Shown: positions 15,579 through 25,323, counted from the stretch's first letter. The stretch: DNA of 64,000 nucleotides from Pararhizobium arenae (GCF_001931685.1 NZ_MOOY01000002.1:496001-560000); one strand, 5' to 3'. Made by a program: numbers and translations. Notes: generated from the sequence alone by a model not told the origin.

Positions 15579-17258
15579 ATGGGAGAGGTCAAGTCCGACA
15601 TCGAAATCGCACGCGCCGCCGTGAAAAAGCCGATCTACGAGATCGGCGCACGGCTCGGCATTCCACCGGAAGACCTCGTACCCTACGGGCATGACAAGGC
15701 CAAGATCAGTGCCGATTTCATCGCCCGTCAGAAGGGTAAAAAAGACGGCCGGCTGATCCTTGTGACCGCCATCAACCCGACGCCGGCCGGCGAAGGCAAG
15801 ACGACGACCACCGTTGGATTAGGCGACGGCCTGAACCGGATCGGCAAAAAGGCCGTGGTCTGCATTCGCGAAGCTTCGCTCGGTCCCTGTTTTGGCGTCA
15901 AGGGTGGCGCTGCCGGTGGCGGATATTCGCAGGTCGTGCCGATGGAGGATATCAATCTCCATTTTACTGGTGATTTTCACGCCATCACCTCGGCGCACAA
16001 TCTGCTTTCCGCGCTCATCGACAATCATATCTATTGGGGCAATGCCGAGGGTATCGATGTGCGGCGCATCACCTGGCGGCGGGTGATGGATATGAACGAC
16101 CGGGCGCTGCGCCATATCGTCGGCTCGCTGGGCGGCGTCGCCAACGGTTTCCCGCGCGAGACCGGCTTTGATATTACCGTGGCATCGGAAGTCATGGCGA
16201 TTCTTTGCCTGGCGCGAGACCTGAAGGACCTTGAAGCCCGGCTTGGCGATATCATCGTCGGCTATCGCCGCGACAAGACGCCGGTCTTTGCGCGTGACTT
16301 GAAGGCCGATGGTGCGATGGCCGTCTTGCTCAAGGATGCCCTTCAGCCGAACCTTGTCCAGACGCTGGAAAACAACCCTGCCTTCGTGCATGGCGGCCCC
16401 TTCGCCAACATCGCCCATGGCTGCAACTCGGTGATGGCGACGACGACGGCGCTGAAGCTTGCCGATTACGTGGTGACGGAAGCCGGGTTCGGGGCCGATC
16501 TCGGCGCGGAAAAATTCTTCGACATCAAGTGCCGCAAGGCAGGTCTCAAACCTGATGCCGCCGTGATTGTCGCGACCGTGCGCGCCATGAAGATGAACGG
16601 CGGCGTGAAGAAGGAAAACCTCGGGGCGGAGAATGTCGAGGCGGTGCGCAAGGGCTGCGCCAATCTCGGGCGCCATGTCCAGAACGTCAAGAAGTTCGGC
16701 GTGCCGGCGATTGTCGCTATCAATCACTTCGCGACCGATACGCCCGCAGAAATCCAGGCGGTGAAGGACTATGTGGCGACGCTTGGCGCGGAAGCCGTGC
16801 TCTGCCGCCACTGGGCGGAAGGGTCGGCCGGGATCGAGGAACTGGCGCACAAGGTCGTCGAACTGGCGGAAGGCGGGCATGCGCAGTTTTCGCCGCTTTA
16901 CCCGGATGACATGCCGCTGTTTCAGAAAATCGAGACGATCGCGACCGAAATCTACCATGCCGGCAATGTCATCGCCGACAAGCAGGTACGCGACCAGCTG
17001 CATGCCTGGGAGGCGCAGGGCTATGGCCACCTGCCGGTCTGCATGGCAAAGACCCAGTATTCCTTCTCGACCGATCCGAACCTGCGCGGGGCACCCACGG
17101 GGCACACGGTGCCGGTGCGCGAGGTGCGGCTTTCGGCCGGTGCCGGTTTTGTGGTGGTCATCACCGGCGAGATCATGACCATGCCTGGCCTGCCCAGCGT
17201 GCCGTCGTCGGAGAAGATTTTCCTCAACGACGACGGCTTTATCGAGGGGCTGTTTTAG
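15579..17258 (+). CDS. fhs: Formate-tetrahydrofolate ligase
   Basis: A 559-residue cytoplasmic enzyme making 10-formyl-tetrahydrofolate from formate, ATP and THF. The P-loop TPAGEGKT is at residues 68-75; family blocks include [14 protein letters not shown] (about 107-120), [12 protein letters not shown] and the C-terminal [13 protein letters not shown]. Full length compared with the usual 555-560 residues. GGGGAGAAA before ATG 15579 is a good ribosome site. It is monocistronic, followed by a palindromic repeat. It feeds one-carbon units to purine and methionyl-tRNA formylation. Confidence 0.97.
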   Translation: MGEVKSDIEIARAAVKKPIYEIGARLGIPPEDLVPYGHDKAKISADFIARQKGKKDGRLILVTAINPTPAGEGKTTTTVGLGDGLNRIGKKAVVCIREASLGPCFGVKGGAAGGGYSQVVPMEDINLHFTGDFHAITSAHNLLSALIDNHIYWGNAEGIDVRRITWRRVMDMNDRALRHIVGSLGGVANGFPRETGFDITVASEVMAILCLARDLKDLEARLGDIIVGYRRDKTPVFARDLKADGAMAVLLKDALQPNLVQTLENNPAFVHGGPFANIAHGCNSVMATTTALKLADYVVTEAGFGADLGAEKFFDIKCRKAGLKPDAAVIVATVRAMKMNGGVKKENLGAENVEAVRKGCANLGRHVQNVKKFGVPAIVAINHFATDTPAEIQAVKDYVATLGAEAVLCRHWAEGSAGIEELAHKVVELAEGGHAQFSPLYPDDMPLFQKIETIATEIYHAGNVIADKQVRDQLHAWEAQGYGHLPVCMAKTQYSFSTDPNLRGAPTGHTVPVREVRLSAGAGFVVVITGEIMTMPGLPSVPSSEKIFLNDDGFIEGLF

Positions 17259-17269
17259 GAGCGGGCGCT

Positions 17270-17386
17270 ATTCAGCCCATGTAGGTCTACAAATGGTGTT
17301 TTTCCGCGCTTCCGGTGCTCACGTACCCAAGTACGCTGCGCTCCGGGTCGAGAACAACATCATTTTCGACACGACCTGGGCTGAAT
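17270..17386. repeat. Long imperfect palindromic intergenic repeat
   Basis: The ends are perfect inverted 10-mers (ATTCAGCCCA at 17270-17279 and TGGGCTGAAT at 17377-17386), with imperfect pairing continuing inward and a centre at about CGTAC-CCAA-GTACG. It fills nearly the whole gap between fhs (plus) and the DUF1993 gene (minus). The form matches dispersed rhizobial palindromic elements and it probably also works as a bidirectional transcript end. Confidence 0.65.
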
Positions 17387-17397
17387 GGCGGCCTTTC

Positions 17398-17916
17398 CTA
17401 CGCGCCCGCCTTGTATGGCCCCAGATAGTCCATCTTGCCGACGGGAACACCCTGGTTTCGCAGGATGTCGTACGCCGTGGTGAGGTGGAAGAAGAAGTTC
17501 GGGATCGCGAAGGTCAGCAGGTAGTCGTTGCCCGCGAAGGTATGTTCGAGCTTGCCGACCTTGATCGTCACGTCGCGTTCGCCGCTCTCTGCCATGTCCT
17601 CCGGTTTCACGGTTTCGAGGAAGGCGATGGTCTTGCGGACGCGCTCTTCGAGCTCTTCGTAGGTTTGTTCGTTGTCCGGAAAGCTCGGTGCCGCAATCGC
17701 GGTCGTGCGGCCGACGGCATTCTTGGACGTGTCGCTGACCCGCTGTATCTGGCCGGAAAGCGGCAGCATGTCGGGAGCGAGGCGGGCGTTGAACAGGCTG
17801 TCGAGCGGGATCGCCTTTTCCGTCGCGTGGGCTCTGCCTTTTTCGAGCAACGCGGAAAGGATGTTCAGACCGCGCAGGAAAACCGGGATGGAAAGCGAAT
17901 AGGTGGAAACGGACAT
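17398..17916 (-). CDS. DUF1993 family protein
   Basis: A 172-residue soluble protein of the DUF1993 family, a DinB-like four-helix fold by general knowledge. N-terminal MSVSTYSLSIPVFLRGLNILSALLEKG and C-terminal NFFFHLTTAYDILRNQGVPVGKMDYLG are the conserved parts; the latter includes a His that might bind metal. The start at 17916 is set by the conserved N-terminus; the frame continues upstream without family sequence. Function unknown. It is separate from the extensin-like gene upstream (108-base gap). Confidence 0.85.
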   Translation of the reverse strand: MSVSTYSLSIPVFLRGLNILSALLEKGRAHATEKAIPLDSLFNARLAPDMLPLSGQIQRVSDTSKNAVGRTTAIAAPSFPDNEQTYEELEERVRKTIAFLETVKPEDMAESGERDVTIKVGKLEHTFAGNDYLLTFAIPNFFFHLTTAYDILRNQGVPVGKMDYLGPYKAGA

Positions 17917-18024
17917 AAATGAAATCCTTCTGAGGCACGGCGAATGCCGCGTCAGGCAGATGGGGTTTCGTGTCCATCTCAACAAGTTCCCCGAGATCGG
18001 GTTTTGAATATTTCACGGCGGCCA

Positions 18025-18885
18025 TCACCGGCAGTATCGATAGCCGCCCTTCCGCTGCAACACATCGAAATGCAGGTGGTTTTCGTGAGCCTCGTCGCTG
18101 CCCGGGTCGAGAACGGTTTCGAAGTATAGGCAACCCGAGGCGGTGACGGCGCGTTGGAAAGCGCCAGAAAGCGTGGAGTCTTCATCGCGCGGTTCGATCG
18201 CGATCGTCTTTCCGCTCTTGAAGGTAAAGGAGGCGATGTCAATCGCGTTGCCGCGGGCATGTTCGGAAATCTTGCCGGCCTTGGCATTGTTGCGCAGCCG
18301 GCAGATATAACTGGAAGCCTGATTGATGGTGGTCAGTTCACCTTCGCTTTCCAGCGCAGCCTTGGCGGCGGGCAGAACTGCCTCCTTGGTCCAGCGCGCA
18401 AGTTCCAGCGCCGTCTCGCAGCGCATCGTGCCTTCGGGCTTGAGCGTGATGCCGGGCAGAACCGTCGTCACCTTCAGCGGCTTGTCGATGCCACAGCCCG
18501 AGCCGTCATCAATGCGGGGAACTGATTCGAACGTCGCACCGATGGCCTTGAGGTCGACAAGGCAGGCGGCATGATCCTGTTCGTTTTCCGCCATGATCGG
18601 CGCAGGCGGGACGGGCTTCTCGGTCTCCTTTTGCACGTCCGGCTTTTGAGCCTCCGGTTTTGCGTTGTTCCCGATCTCTCCTTCACTCGGCTTCGCCTGG
18701 TTGTCCTCGTTCTCGTCAGGTCGTTGCGTCGGCTTTGCAACATTGCCGTTGTTGGACGCATCGCCGGTTTTGGAGTCAAGCTGCTCGGTTTCCGGGCGCT
18801 TTTCCGGTGTTGGTCCGGTCGCGGGCAGGGTGGCGGAGGTGAGGGTCAGAATGGCGAGGATCAGGGCGAGGGGACGAAAAGACAT
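18025..18885 (-). CDS. Extensin-like C-terminal domain protein, exported
   Basis: A 286-residue exported protein: signal peptide at about 1-22, then a low-complexity linker rich in Pro, Lys, Glu and Asn (about 25-100), then an extensin-like C-terminal domain (about 105-286). That domain has several cysteines (HAACLVDL, SGCGIDKP, YICRLR, SGCLYFE) and the motif SEHARGNAIDIASF with a later HENHLHFD. The His/Asp/His pattern resembles metal-dependent M15-type peptidases, and I infer a cell-wall-related role. No direct substrate evidence is present. Start chosen at 18885, where the signal peptide begins. Confidence 0.82.
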   Translation of the reverse strand: MSFRPLALILAILTLTSATLPATGPTPEKRPETEQLDSKTGDASNNGNVAKPTQRPDENEDNQAKPSEGEIGNNAKPEAQKPDVQKETEKPVPPAPIMAENEQDHAACLVDLKAIGATFESVPRIDDGSGCGIDKPLKVTTVLPGITLKPEGTMRCETALELARWTKEAVLPAAKAALESEGELTTINQASSYICRLRNNAKAGKISEHARGNAIDIASFTFKSGKTIAIEPRDEDSTLSGAFQRAVTASGCLYFETVLDPGSDEAHENHLHFDVLQRKGGYRYCR

Positions 18886-19019
18886 GAACGCACTCCATGG
18901 GAACCTTTCGGTCTGAACGTGTTCAACGCCTGAATTTGCGGTCGGTTGCATCCGGGTCCGGTTTGCGTGTTGCGATAAAACCAGCCGATAAACCCGGTTG
19001 GTAACATTGTGTATTTTAA

Positions 19020-19048
19020 GTTGACATTATTACTCATGTTTTTTATGG
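19020..19048 (+). promoter_or_regulatory. hmuR promoter with iron-responsive operator
   Basis: A GTTGAC -35 (19020-19025), 17-base spacer and TTATGG -10 (19043-19048) lie about 109 bases before the haem-receptor ATG. Inside the promoter, TGA (19022-19024), nine bases, TCA (19034-19036) matches the TGA-N9-TCA iron-responsive operator bound by RirA in rhizobia. Repression under iron-rich conditions is the expected outcome. Confidence 0.6.
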
Positions 19049-19156
19049 CGGGTTCAGGCGGATGTAGGGTCCGCCGATCGAAAGCATACCCAGCCAGCCC
19101 CACGAGCATCTTTACCTCGCCAGCCAGCCCGGTTTGAACACTCAAAGGATTGGTCA

Positions 19157-21352
19157 ATGATTATCCGACGCTCCCGCTCGGTTCTTTTGGCGTGCGCGGC
19201 ATTTGCCGTCATGTCGTCTTCTGTTTTTTCATTCGCCCAGGATGCATCCGGCGAAACGTCGGCCATCGCAAACACCGAGCAGGCGACCCCGCTCAAGAAA
19301 CTTGTCGTCAAGGGCAAAAGGGCCGAAGCCGGGTCAGTGGCGGATACGCCGCTTGCGACCCGAACCTCCAAGGAAGAGATCGACGAAAAGGATATCGACA
19401 GCCTCGACGATCTCGGTCGCACGACCGAACCCGGCGTGTCCTTCGTTGGCGCGACGCAGAGCGTCAACATTCGCGGCCTGGAAGACGACCGCGTGTTGAC
19501 CACGATCGACGGCATTCCGATCCCCTATCTCGCCAATGACATCCGAAGCTCCTATGGCGGCGCCAACAGCTTCGATTTCTCGTCTCTATCATCAGTCGAT
19601 ATCCTGCGCGGAGCCGATTCCAGCCGCGCCGGTTCAGGCGCCCTTGGTGGCGCTGTCATCCTGCGCACGCTGGAGCCGGAAGACCTCATCGCGCCCGGCT
19701 CGGATGTCGGCGGCATCGTCAAGTTCGGCTATGACAGTTCGGATGCCTCCCTCGGCGGTTCGGCCGCGGTCGCCAAGCGGTTCGGCGATACGTCCGTGCT
19801 GTTCCAGGGGAGCTACAAGAAGGGCCATGAGACTGAAACCGGCGGCGATGTCGGTGGTTACGGCTCGACCCGGACGGAAGCGGACCCCGAAGATTACGAC
19901 AAGAAGAACCTGTTGTTCAAAGTCCGCCACGAGCTGGACGGCGGACACGAGATCGGCGTTACCGCCGAACACTTCAATCAGGATTCGACCACCAATCTGC
20001 GCAGCGCCCAGGGCACGACCTATGCGACCGACAATTACGACGAGATCACCGACCTGACCCGTGACCGTATTTCGCTCGATTACCGTTACGAAGCGATCGG
20101 CGAAGACAGCCTGATCGATTCCGCCTTCGCAACGCTCTACTATCAGGACACCGAGCGGGACTTCGGCACGGGCGGTTATCGCAACACCGCGCCGATCGGC
20201 GATTACAGCCGCATCAGCACCAACGAAGAGAAATCGATCGGCTTCACCGGTTACCTGAACAGCGATTTCCAGACCGGCACGCTTCACCATAATGTCACCG
20301 TGGGCGCTGACTTCAACTTCGCGACCACGACGCAGTATCAGAGCGGTGTCGACAGCTGCAGCGTGACCTGGGTGCCGAGTTGCGCGTATTTCCACAACAA
20401 CCAGGCTGACATGCCGGAAACCGATTCCACCCGGATTGGCCTCTTTGCGGAAGACCGGATCGAGATCGGTGGCACCGATTTCTCGCTGACGCCGGGCGTC
20501 CGTCTCGACTGGTACGACTACAGCCCGCAGGAAACCGCCGCCTATGAAGACAACAGCGGTTATGACGGTCTGCCGGCCGGGCAGTCGGATTTTGCGATCT
20601 CGCCCAAGCTTCGGGCCGGTTGGCAGGTGACCGACGACGTCGAGCTGTTCGCGCAGTTCGCCACAGGCTTCAAGGCACCGAATGTTTCCCAGCTTTACTC
20701 GAACTACGATAATGCACCGCTCTACCGCCAGATCGGCAATCCCGATCTCGAAGCGGAAACCAGCTGGGGCTTCGAGGCAGGCGCAAACCTTGGAGATGAG
20801 GATTTCGGCGGGCGGGTGACGGCATTCAGCACCCGCTACAAGAACTTCATCGATACCGAGCTCACCGTCCTTCCCGGCTACATGCTCGGCAGCTACGAGT
20901 TCTTCAACCGGGCGAACGTTCGCATTTCCGGCATCGAGGCGCGCGGCAACAAGCGGTTTGGCAACGGCTTCAACCTGCATGGTTCGATTGCCTATGCATA
21001 CGGCACCGATCTCGATACGGACGAGGTGCTCGCCTCTGTTGCTCCGCTGAAGGGCATCGTCGGCCTGGGCTATGACACCGAAAGCTGGGGCACGGATGTA
21101 AGTCTTGTAGCCGCAGCCGGCGTGCGGGATGAATCGACGGCGGCCACCAAGCCAGCAGGCTATGGCATCGTCAACCTCACGGGCTGGTGGGAACCGGAGC
21201 AGTTGAACGGCACCCGCCTCCAGGCCGGCGTCTACAACATCTTCGACAATACCTATTTCGATGCGCTCGAGGTGAAGGACATCGCCAACGCTTCCGAGCT
21301 CTATTCGGAGGCCGGCCGCTACTTCAAGGTTTCGCTGACGCAGAAATTCTGA
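19157..21352 (+). CDS. hmuR: TonB-dependent outer-membrane haem receptor
   Basis: A 731-residue TonB-dependent receptor of the haemoglobin/transferrin/lactoferrin family, closest in my memory to the rhizobial haemin receptors HmuR/ShmR. It has a signal peptide (1-27), a TonB-box region at about 45-55 (KKLVVKGKR), a plug (SVNIRGLEDDRVLTTIDGIPI, about 103-123) and a 22-strand barrel. The FRAP- and NPNL-like boxes of haem receptors appear as FKAP and NPDL around about residues 510-535. The final residue is Phe, as needed for outer-membrane assembly. No hmuSTUV or hemP/hmuP genes are adjacent, so the rest of the uptake route is elsewhere. The RirA-type operator upstream fits iron control. Confidence 0.9.
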   Translation: MIIRRSRSVLLACAAFAVMSSSVFSFAQDASGETSAIANTEQATPLKKLVVKGKRAEAGSVADTPLATRTSKEEIDEKDIDSLDDLGRTTEPGVSFVGATQSVNIRGLEDDRVLTTIDGIPIPYLANDIRSSYGGANSFDFSSLSSVDILRGADSSRAGSGALGGAVILRTLEPEDLIAPGSDVGGIVKFGYDSSDASLGGSAAVAKRFGDTSVLFQGSYKKGHETETGGDVGGYGSTRTEADPEDYDKKNLLFKVRHELDGGHEIGVTAEHFNQDSTTNLRSAQGTTYATDNYDEITDLTRDRISLDYRYEAIGEDSLIDSAFATLYYQDTERDFGTGGYRNTAPIGDYSRISTNEEKSIGFTGYLNSDFQTGTLHHNVTVGADFNFATTTQYQSGVDSCSVTWVPSCAYFHNNQADMPETDSTRIGLFAEDRIEIGGTDFSLTPGVRLDWYDYSPQETAAYEDNSGYDGLPAGQSDFAISPKLRAGWQVTDDVELFAQFATGFKAPNVSQLYSNYDNAPLYRQIGNPDLEAETSWGFEAGANLGDEDFGGRVTAFSTRYKNFIDTELTVLPGYMLGSYEFFNRANVRISGIEARGNKRFGNGFNLHGSIAYAYGTDLDTDEVLASVAPLKGIVGLGYDTESWGTDVSLVAAAGVRDESTAATKPAGYGIVNLTGWWEPEQLNGTRLQAGVYNIFDNTYFDALEVKDIANASELYSEAGRYFKVSLTQKF

Positions 21353-21374
21353 GCTTACACATGGAGAATGAGGG

Positions 21375-21400
21375 AGGGTGTTGTATGGCGCCCTCTTTTT
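21375..21400 (+). terminator. Probable terminator after hmuR
   Basis: AGGGTG (21375-21380) pairs with CGCCCT (21389-21394, one wobble) and is followed by a run of T residues to 21400. Short, but well placed 22 bases past the hmuR stop codon. Confidence 0.55.
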
Positions 21401-21434
21401 CCATCAGAACGATCGAAATTTCGAATTCATGGCG

Positions 21435-21463
21435 CTTGCGCATTGCCAAAACCCGCGCTAACA
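21435..21463 (+). promoter_or_regulatory. Probable trpL-trpE(G) promoter
   Basis: CTTGCG (21435-21440), 17 bases, CTAACA (21458-21463), a rhizobial-type promoter. The trpL ATG is only nine bases after the -10, so the transcript should begin at or within a few bases of the start codon. There is no Shine-Dalgarno, which fits a leaderless message. Confidence 0.5.
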
Positions 21464-21472
21464 ATTTCCGCC

Positions 21473-21517
21473 ATGAAACAGGCACGCACCCTTTCGATCT
21501 GGTGGTGGGCTCGCTGA
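21473..21517 (+). CDS. trpL: trp leader peptide (three consecutive Trp)
   Basis: A 14-codon reading frame, [14 protein letters not shown], followed by TGA. S. meliloti peTrpL has the same length and the same SIWWWAR ending. Ribosome stalling at the three UGG codons when charged tRNA-Trp is scarce would control the attenuator that follows. In S. meliloti both the short attenuated RNA (rnTrpL) and the peptide have roles in trans; conservation here suggests the same could apply. The ORF is too short for ordinary gene finders. Confidence 0.92.
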   Translation: MKQARTLSIWWWAR

Positions 21518-21585
21518 GGCGGCCTTTGACCAGTCATGCGTGATTGAGAGCACAAGCCGCCCGAAAACCTCGAGGCGGCTTTTTT
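21516..21585 (+). promoter_or_regulatory. trp attenuator with competing hairpins
   Basis: The terminator is AGCCGCC (21555-21561) paired with GGCGGCT (21574-21580), followed by a T-run to 21585. A second copy of GAGGCGGC lies at the leader stop codon (21516-21523; the other copy is 21572-21579), so AGCCGCC can pair with either. Pairing with the first copy gives the antiterminator, with the second the terminator, the classical switch driven by ribosome position on trpL. Confidence 0.88.
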
Positions 21586-21629
21586 GTATTCGGGCCGGGC
21601 GGGGAAGACGGGCCGAAACGGAGCGGAAC

Positions 21630-23819
21630 ATGGCGACGACAATACTGACGGACGGTGCTGAGACCTACACGACCAAGGGCGGCATCGAGATCGTAAGACG
21701 CAGGCGCGAGGCACCCTATGGGGAAGCGATTTCGAGTTACGTCGATCGGCTCGACGAACGCCGCGGCGCGGTGTTTTCCTCCAACTACGAATATCCCGGC
21801 CGTTACACCCGCTGGGATACCGCCGTCATCGATCCGCCGCTTGCCATCTCTTCCTTCGGCCGTTCGCTGTGGATCGAAGCCTATAACGAGCGCGGCGAAG
21901 CGCTGCTCGAGATCATCTCTGCCCATCTCGCAGGTGTACCCGACATCACGCTCGGCGAATCGACCAAGCGTCGCCTCGATCTCACAATTAACATGCCGGA
22001 CCGTGTCTTTACCGAAGAAGAGCGCTCGAAGATCCCGACGGTCTTCACCGTCCTGCGCGCCGTAACCGCACTCTTCTATTCGCAGGAAGATTCGAGCCTC
22101 GGTCTTTACGGCGCGTTCGGCTACGATCTCGCCTTCCAGTTCGATGCGATCGAGCTGAAGCTGAAGCGGCCGGACGACCAGCGCGACATGGTGCTGTTCC
22201 TGCCAGATGAAATCCTCGTCGTCGATCACTATTCCGCCAAGGCCTGGATCGATCGCTATGACTTCACAAAGTGCGGTATCACCACCGAGGGCAAGGCCGG
22301 CGATATCGAGCCGGAACCTTTCCGCACCGTCGACAGCATCCCGCCGCATGGCGATCACCGTCCCGGCGAATATGCCGAACTGGTAACCAAGGCGAAGGAA
22401 AGTTTTCGGCGCGGCGATCTGTTCGAGGTCGTACCGGGTCAGAAGTTCTACGAGCGCTCCGACAGCAAGCCGTCGGAAATCTCCAATCGGCTGAAGGCGA
22501 TCAATCCGTCGCCTTATTCTTTCTTTATCAACCTCGGAAACCAGGAATATCTGGTCGGCGCTTCGCCGGAGATGTTCGTGCGTGTCTCCGGTCGCCGCAT
22601 CGAGACCTGCCCGATTTCCGGCACGATCAAACGCGGTGCCGATCCGATCGCCGACTCGGAGCAGATCCTGAAGCTCCTGAATTCCAAGAAGGACGAGTCG
22701 GAGCTGACCATGTGCTCGGACGTCGACCGCAACGACAAGAGCCGCGTCTGCGAACCGGGATCGGTCAAGGTCATCGGCCGCCGCCAGATCGAGATGTATT
22801 CGCGCCTCATCCACACGGTCGACCACATCGAAGGTCGTCTGCGCGACGACATGGATGCCTTTGACGGTTTCCTCTCCCATGCATGGGCCGTCACCGTCAC
22901 TGGTGCACCAAAACTCTGGGCTATGCGCTTCATCGAAAGCCATGAGAAGAGCCCGCGCGCCTGGTACGGCGGCGCGATCGGCATGGTCGGCTTCAACGGC
23001 GACATGAACACGGGGCTTACGCTGCGCACCATCCGCATCAAGGATGGCATTGCCGAGGTGCGCGCCGGCGCGACGTTGCTCAACGACAGCAACCCGGAAG
23101 AGGAAGAGGCCGAAACCGAACTGAAGGCATCCGCCATGATCGCAGCCATTCGTGATGCAAAATCCGCCAACAGCGGCAAGGCCGGACGCGATGTTGCCTC
23201 CGTCGGGGCAGGGGTCAACATCCTGCTGGTCGATCATGAAGACTCCTTTGTACATACGCTCGCCAACTACTTCCGCCAGACGGGCGCAACCGTGAACACG
23301 GTTCGCACACCGGTTGCAGAAGAACTGCTGGATACGCTGAAGCCCGATCTCGTCGTGCTGTCGCCCGGTCCGGGCATGCCGAAGGATTTCGATTGCAAGG
23401 CGACGATCAAGAAGGCGCGGGCGCGCAACCTGCCGATCTTCGGCGTCTGCCTCGGCCTGCAGGCGCTGGCGGAAGCCTATGGCGGCGATCTGCGCCAACT
23501 GGCGATCCCCATGCACGGCAAGCCGTCGCGCATCCGCGTTCTGGAGCCGGGCATCGTTTTCTCCGGTCTCGGCAAGGAAGTGACGGTTGGCCGTTATCAC
23601 TCGATCTTTGCCGATCCCTCGACGCTTCCGCGCGATTTCATGATCACGGCCGAAAGCGATGACGGCACGATCATGGGTATCGAACATGTGAAGGAACCGA
23701 TTGCGGCCGTTCAATTCCATCCGGAATCGATTATGACGCTCGGCGGAGACGCCGGAATGCGCATGATCGAAAACGTGGTTGCCCACCTTGCCAAGAAGGC
23801 CAAGGTCAAGGCCGCCTAA
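21630..23819 (+). CDS. trpE(G): Anthranilate synthase, fused TrpE-TrpG
   Basis: A 729-residue fusion making anthranilate from chorismate and glutamine, the first step of tryptophan synthesis. Residues 1 to about 510 are the TrpE component, with the chorismate site in [23 protein letters not shown] and [17 protein letters not shown] (358-374). Residues about 529-725 are the class I glutamine amidotransferase, with nucleophile Cys607 (FGVCLG) and catalytic His697/Glu699 (FHPES). Length equals the S. meliloti TrpE(G). ATG 21630 follows GAGCGGAAC. It is the sole gene of the attenuated unit and ends at a strong terminator. Feedback inhibition by Trp at the TrpE part is expected from family knowledge. 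Confidence 0.97.
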   Translation: MATTILTDGAETYTTKGGIEIVRRRREAPYGEAISSYVDRLDERRGAVFSSNYEYPGRYTRWDTAVIDPPLAISSFGRSLWIEAYNERGEALLEIISAHLAGVPDITLGESTKRRLDLTINMPDRVFTEEERSKIPTVFTVLRAVTALFYSQEDSSLGLYGAFGYDLAFQFDAIELKLKRPDDQRDMVLFLPDEILVVDHYSAKAWIDRYDFTKCGITTEGKAGDIEPEPFRTVDSIPPHGDHRPGEYAELVTKAKESFRRGDLFEVVPGQKFYERSDSKPSEISNRLKAINPSPYSFFINLGNQEYLVGASPEMFVRVSGRRIETCPISGTIKRGADPIADSEQILKLLNSKKDESELTMCSDVDRNDKSRVCEPGSVKVIGRRQIEMYSRLIHTVDHIEGRLRDDMDAFDGFLSHAWAVTVTGAPKLWAMRFIESHEKSPRAWYGGAIGMVGFNGDMNTGLTLRTIRIKDGIAEVRAGATLLNDSNPEEEEAETELKASAMIAAIRDAKSANSGKAGRDVASVGAGVNILLVDHEDSFVHTLANYFRQTGATVNTVRTPVAEELLDTLKPDLVVLSPGPGMPKDFDCKATIKKARARNLPIFGVCLGLQALAEAYGGDLRQLAIPMHGKPSRIRVLEPGIVFSGLGKEVTVGRYHSIFADPSTLPRDFMITAESDDGTIMGIEHVKEPIAAVQFHPESIMTLGGDAGMRMIENVVAHLAKKAKVKAA

Positions 23820-23843
23820 AACATTCCGGACGCGACTCTTTTA

Positions 23844-23878
23844 GCCGCCGCGCCCGATAAAGGCGCGGCGGTTGTTTA
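23844..23878 (+). terminator. Terminator after trpE(G)
   Basis: CCGCCGCGCC (23845-23854) pairs perfectly with GGCGCGGCGG (23862-23871), followed by TTGTTTATTTT. A strong Rho-independent terminator. Confidence 0.88.
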
Positions 23879-23897
23879 TTTTGCAGGGACTTCGCCA

Positions 23898-24821
23898 ATG
23901 AACAAAACCGAGAGCAAGAAGAGCGCGCAGTGGCTTGCCTTCTGGAGCATTCCACTGGCCATCGTGGTCCTGGGGCTCAAGATGGGAGCCTGGTGGGTGA
24001 CCGGATCAGTTGCGCTGCTCTCCGACGGCCTGGAATCGATCGTCAATGTCGTGGCCGCCGTCGTTGCCTTCATGGTGATCGGCTATGCGGCAAAACCTGC
24101 CGATGCAGGCCATCCTTTCGGGCATTACAAGGCTGAGTATTTCTCTGCTGTTATCGAGGGCGTGCTGATCGTTGTGGCGGCGCTGCTCATTGTCTGGGAA
24201 GCGATCCCGGCAATGTTGTCGCCGCGCCTGCCGGATGCGCCTGCGCTTGGTCTGGGTATCAACCTGCTCGCTGGCGTGATCAATGCGGTGTGGGCCTGGG
24301 TCTTGATCAGTTCCGGACGCCGGCTGCGTTCGCCGGCGCTTGAAGCCGATGGCCATCATATCCTTTCGGATGTCGTGACCTCTGTTGGCGTTCTCTTCGG
24401 TCTCGTGCTGGCGATCGCCACGGGCTACGCGGTGCTTGACCCGCTGCTCGCGATCATCGTTGCTTGCAACATTCTCTATCAGGGCTGGAAGGTCATTGCC
24501 CGCTCGGTGGATGGCCTGATGGACCGCGCCGTGCCGGCCGATGAGGAAGAGGCGATCAAGCAGGCGATTGCCGCCAATGCCGCCGGTTCGCTCGGCGTGC
24601 ATGATTTGAAGACACGGCAGGCTGGGCCGGTGATCTTCGTCGATTTCCATATGGTCGTTCCCTCCGCCATGCCGGTGCGGGAAGCGCATGACATCTGCGA
24701 TTGCCTTGAAGATGCCATTCGCGTCGTTCATCCGGGCGCCAGGATTGCCATTCATGTGGAGCCGGAGGGTGAAAAGGCCCACGGCATCCGCGTCAAAGTC
24801 GTTGAAGGATTGAACTCATGA
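23898..24821 (+). CDS. Cation diffusion facilitator family metal exporter
   Basis: A 307-residue inner-membrane CDF protein with about six helices (first at about 13-33) and a C-terminal cytosolic domain (about 215-300). Metal-site motifs are SDGLES in helix 2 (about 42-47) and GHHILSDVV in helix 5 (HxxxD), with a His/Gly-rich loop [11 protein letters not shown] between helices 2 and 3. This is the FieF/MntE-type pattern, exporting Zn, Fe, Mn or Co against protons; the exact metal cannot be told. It overlaps queF by four bases (ATGA), an unusual pairing of metal export with queuosine synthesis. Confidence 0.92.
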   Translation: MNKTESKKSAQWLAFWSIPLAIVVLGLKMGAWWVTGSVALLSDGLESIVNVVAAVVAFMVIGYAAKPADAGHPFGHYKAEYFSAVIEGVLIVVAALLIVWEAIPAMLSPRLPDAPALGLGINLLAGVINAVWAWVLISSGRRLRSPALEADGHHILSDVVTSVGVLFGLVLAIATGYAVLDPLLAIIVACNILYQGWKVIARSVDGLMDRAVPADEEEAIKQAIAANAAGSLGVHDLKTRQAGPVIFVDFHMVVPSAMPVREAHDICDCLEDAIRVVHPGARIAIHVEPEGEKAHGIRVKVVEGLNS

Positions 24822-25282
24822 GCAAGACCGATGTGTCCGGCCTCTCGCAGCTGGGGCAGGCCGTTGTCTCCCCGACGAACCCTGAAGAGGCCGTTCTGGA
24901 GCGCGTGCCGAGCAACCATGCCGGCACCGATTTCGTGGTGCGTTTTACCGCGCCCGAATTCACCTCGCTCTGCCCGATGACCGGGCAGCCGGATTTTGCG
25001 CATATCGTCATCGATTATGTGCCGGATGGCTGGCTGGTCGAATCCAAGTCGCTGAAGCTCTATTTGCATTCCTTCCGCAACCACGGCGCCTTCCATGAGG
25101 ATTGCACGATCGGCATCGCCAAGCGGCTGGTTGATCTGCTTGCGCCGAAGTGGCTCAGGATCGGCGCCTACTGGTATCCGCGCGGCGGCATCCCCATTGA
25201 TGTCTTCTGGCAGACGGGTGCGCCGCCGGAAGGCGTGTGGCTGCCGGATCAGGGCGTACAGCCCTATCGCGGGCGTGGGTGA
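24818..25282 (+). CDS. queF: NADPH-dependent 7-cyano-7-deazaguanine reductase QueF
   Basis: A 154-residue type I QueF that reduces preQ0 to preQ1 in queuosine synthesis, using a thioimide intermediate. The catalytic Cys52 ([11 protein letters not shown]) and Asp59 are present, as is the QueF motif ESKSLKLYL (75-83) that binds NADPH. The C-terminal [14 protein letters not shown] is conserved. ATG overlaps the end of the cation exporter gene, so translation is coupled. A bidirectional terminator follows. Other que genes are not in the window. Confidence 0.96.
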   Translation: MSKTDVSGLSQLGQAVVSPTNPEEAVLERVPSNHAGTDFVVRFTAPEFTSLCPMTGQPDFAHIVIDYVPDGWLVESKSLKLYLHSFRNHGAFHEDCTIGIAKRLVDLLAPKWLRIGAYWYPRGGIPIDVFWQTGAPPEGVWLPDQGVQPYRGRG

Positions 25283-25291
25283 TATCAAAAG

Positions 25292-25323
25292 AAAACGGCG
25301 GGCCAAAAGCCCGCCGTTTTCGT
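25292..25323. terminator. Bidirectional terminator between queF and hupE-like gene
   Basis: AAAACGGCGGGC (25292-25303) pairs with GCCCGCCGTTTT (25309-25320) around a five-base loop, with T-rich sequence on the plus strand and A-run on the other side, so it serves both convergent genes. Confidence 0.9.

Noticed and set aside
21540-21629. Upstream extension of trpE(G)
   Set aside because: It would translate through the attenuator terminator; the conserved [13 protein letters not shown] start at 21630 and exact 729-residue length argue against it.
21534-23786. 750-codon open frame on the minus strand opposite trpE(G)
   Set aside because: The plus strand encodes an intact anthranilate synthase with every catalytic motif; the minus frame is open only because of GC-rich codon bias.
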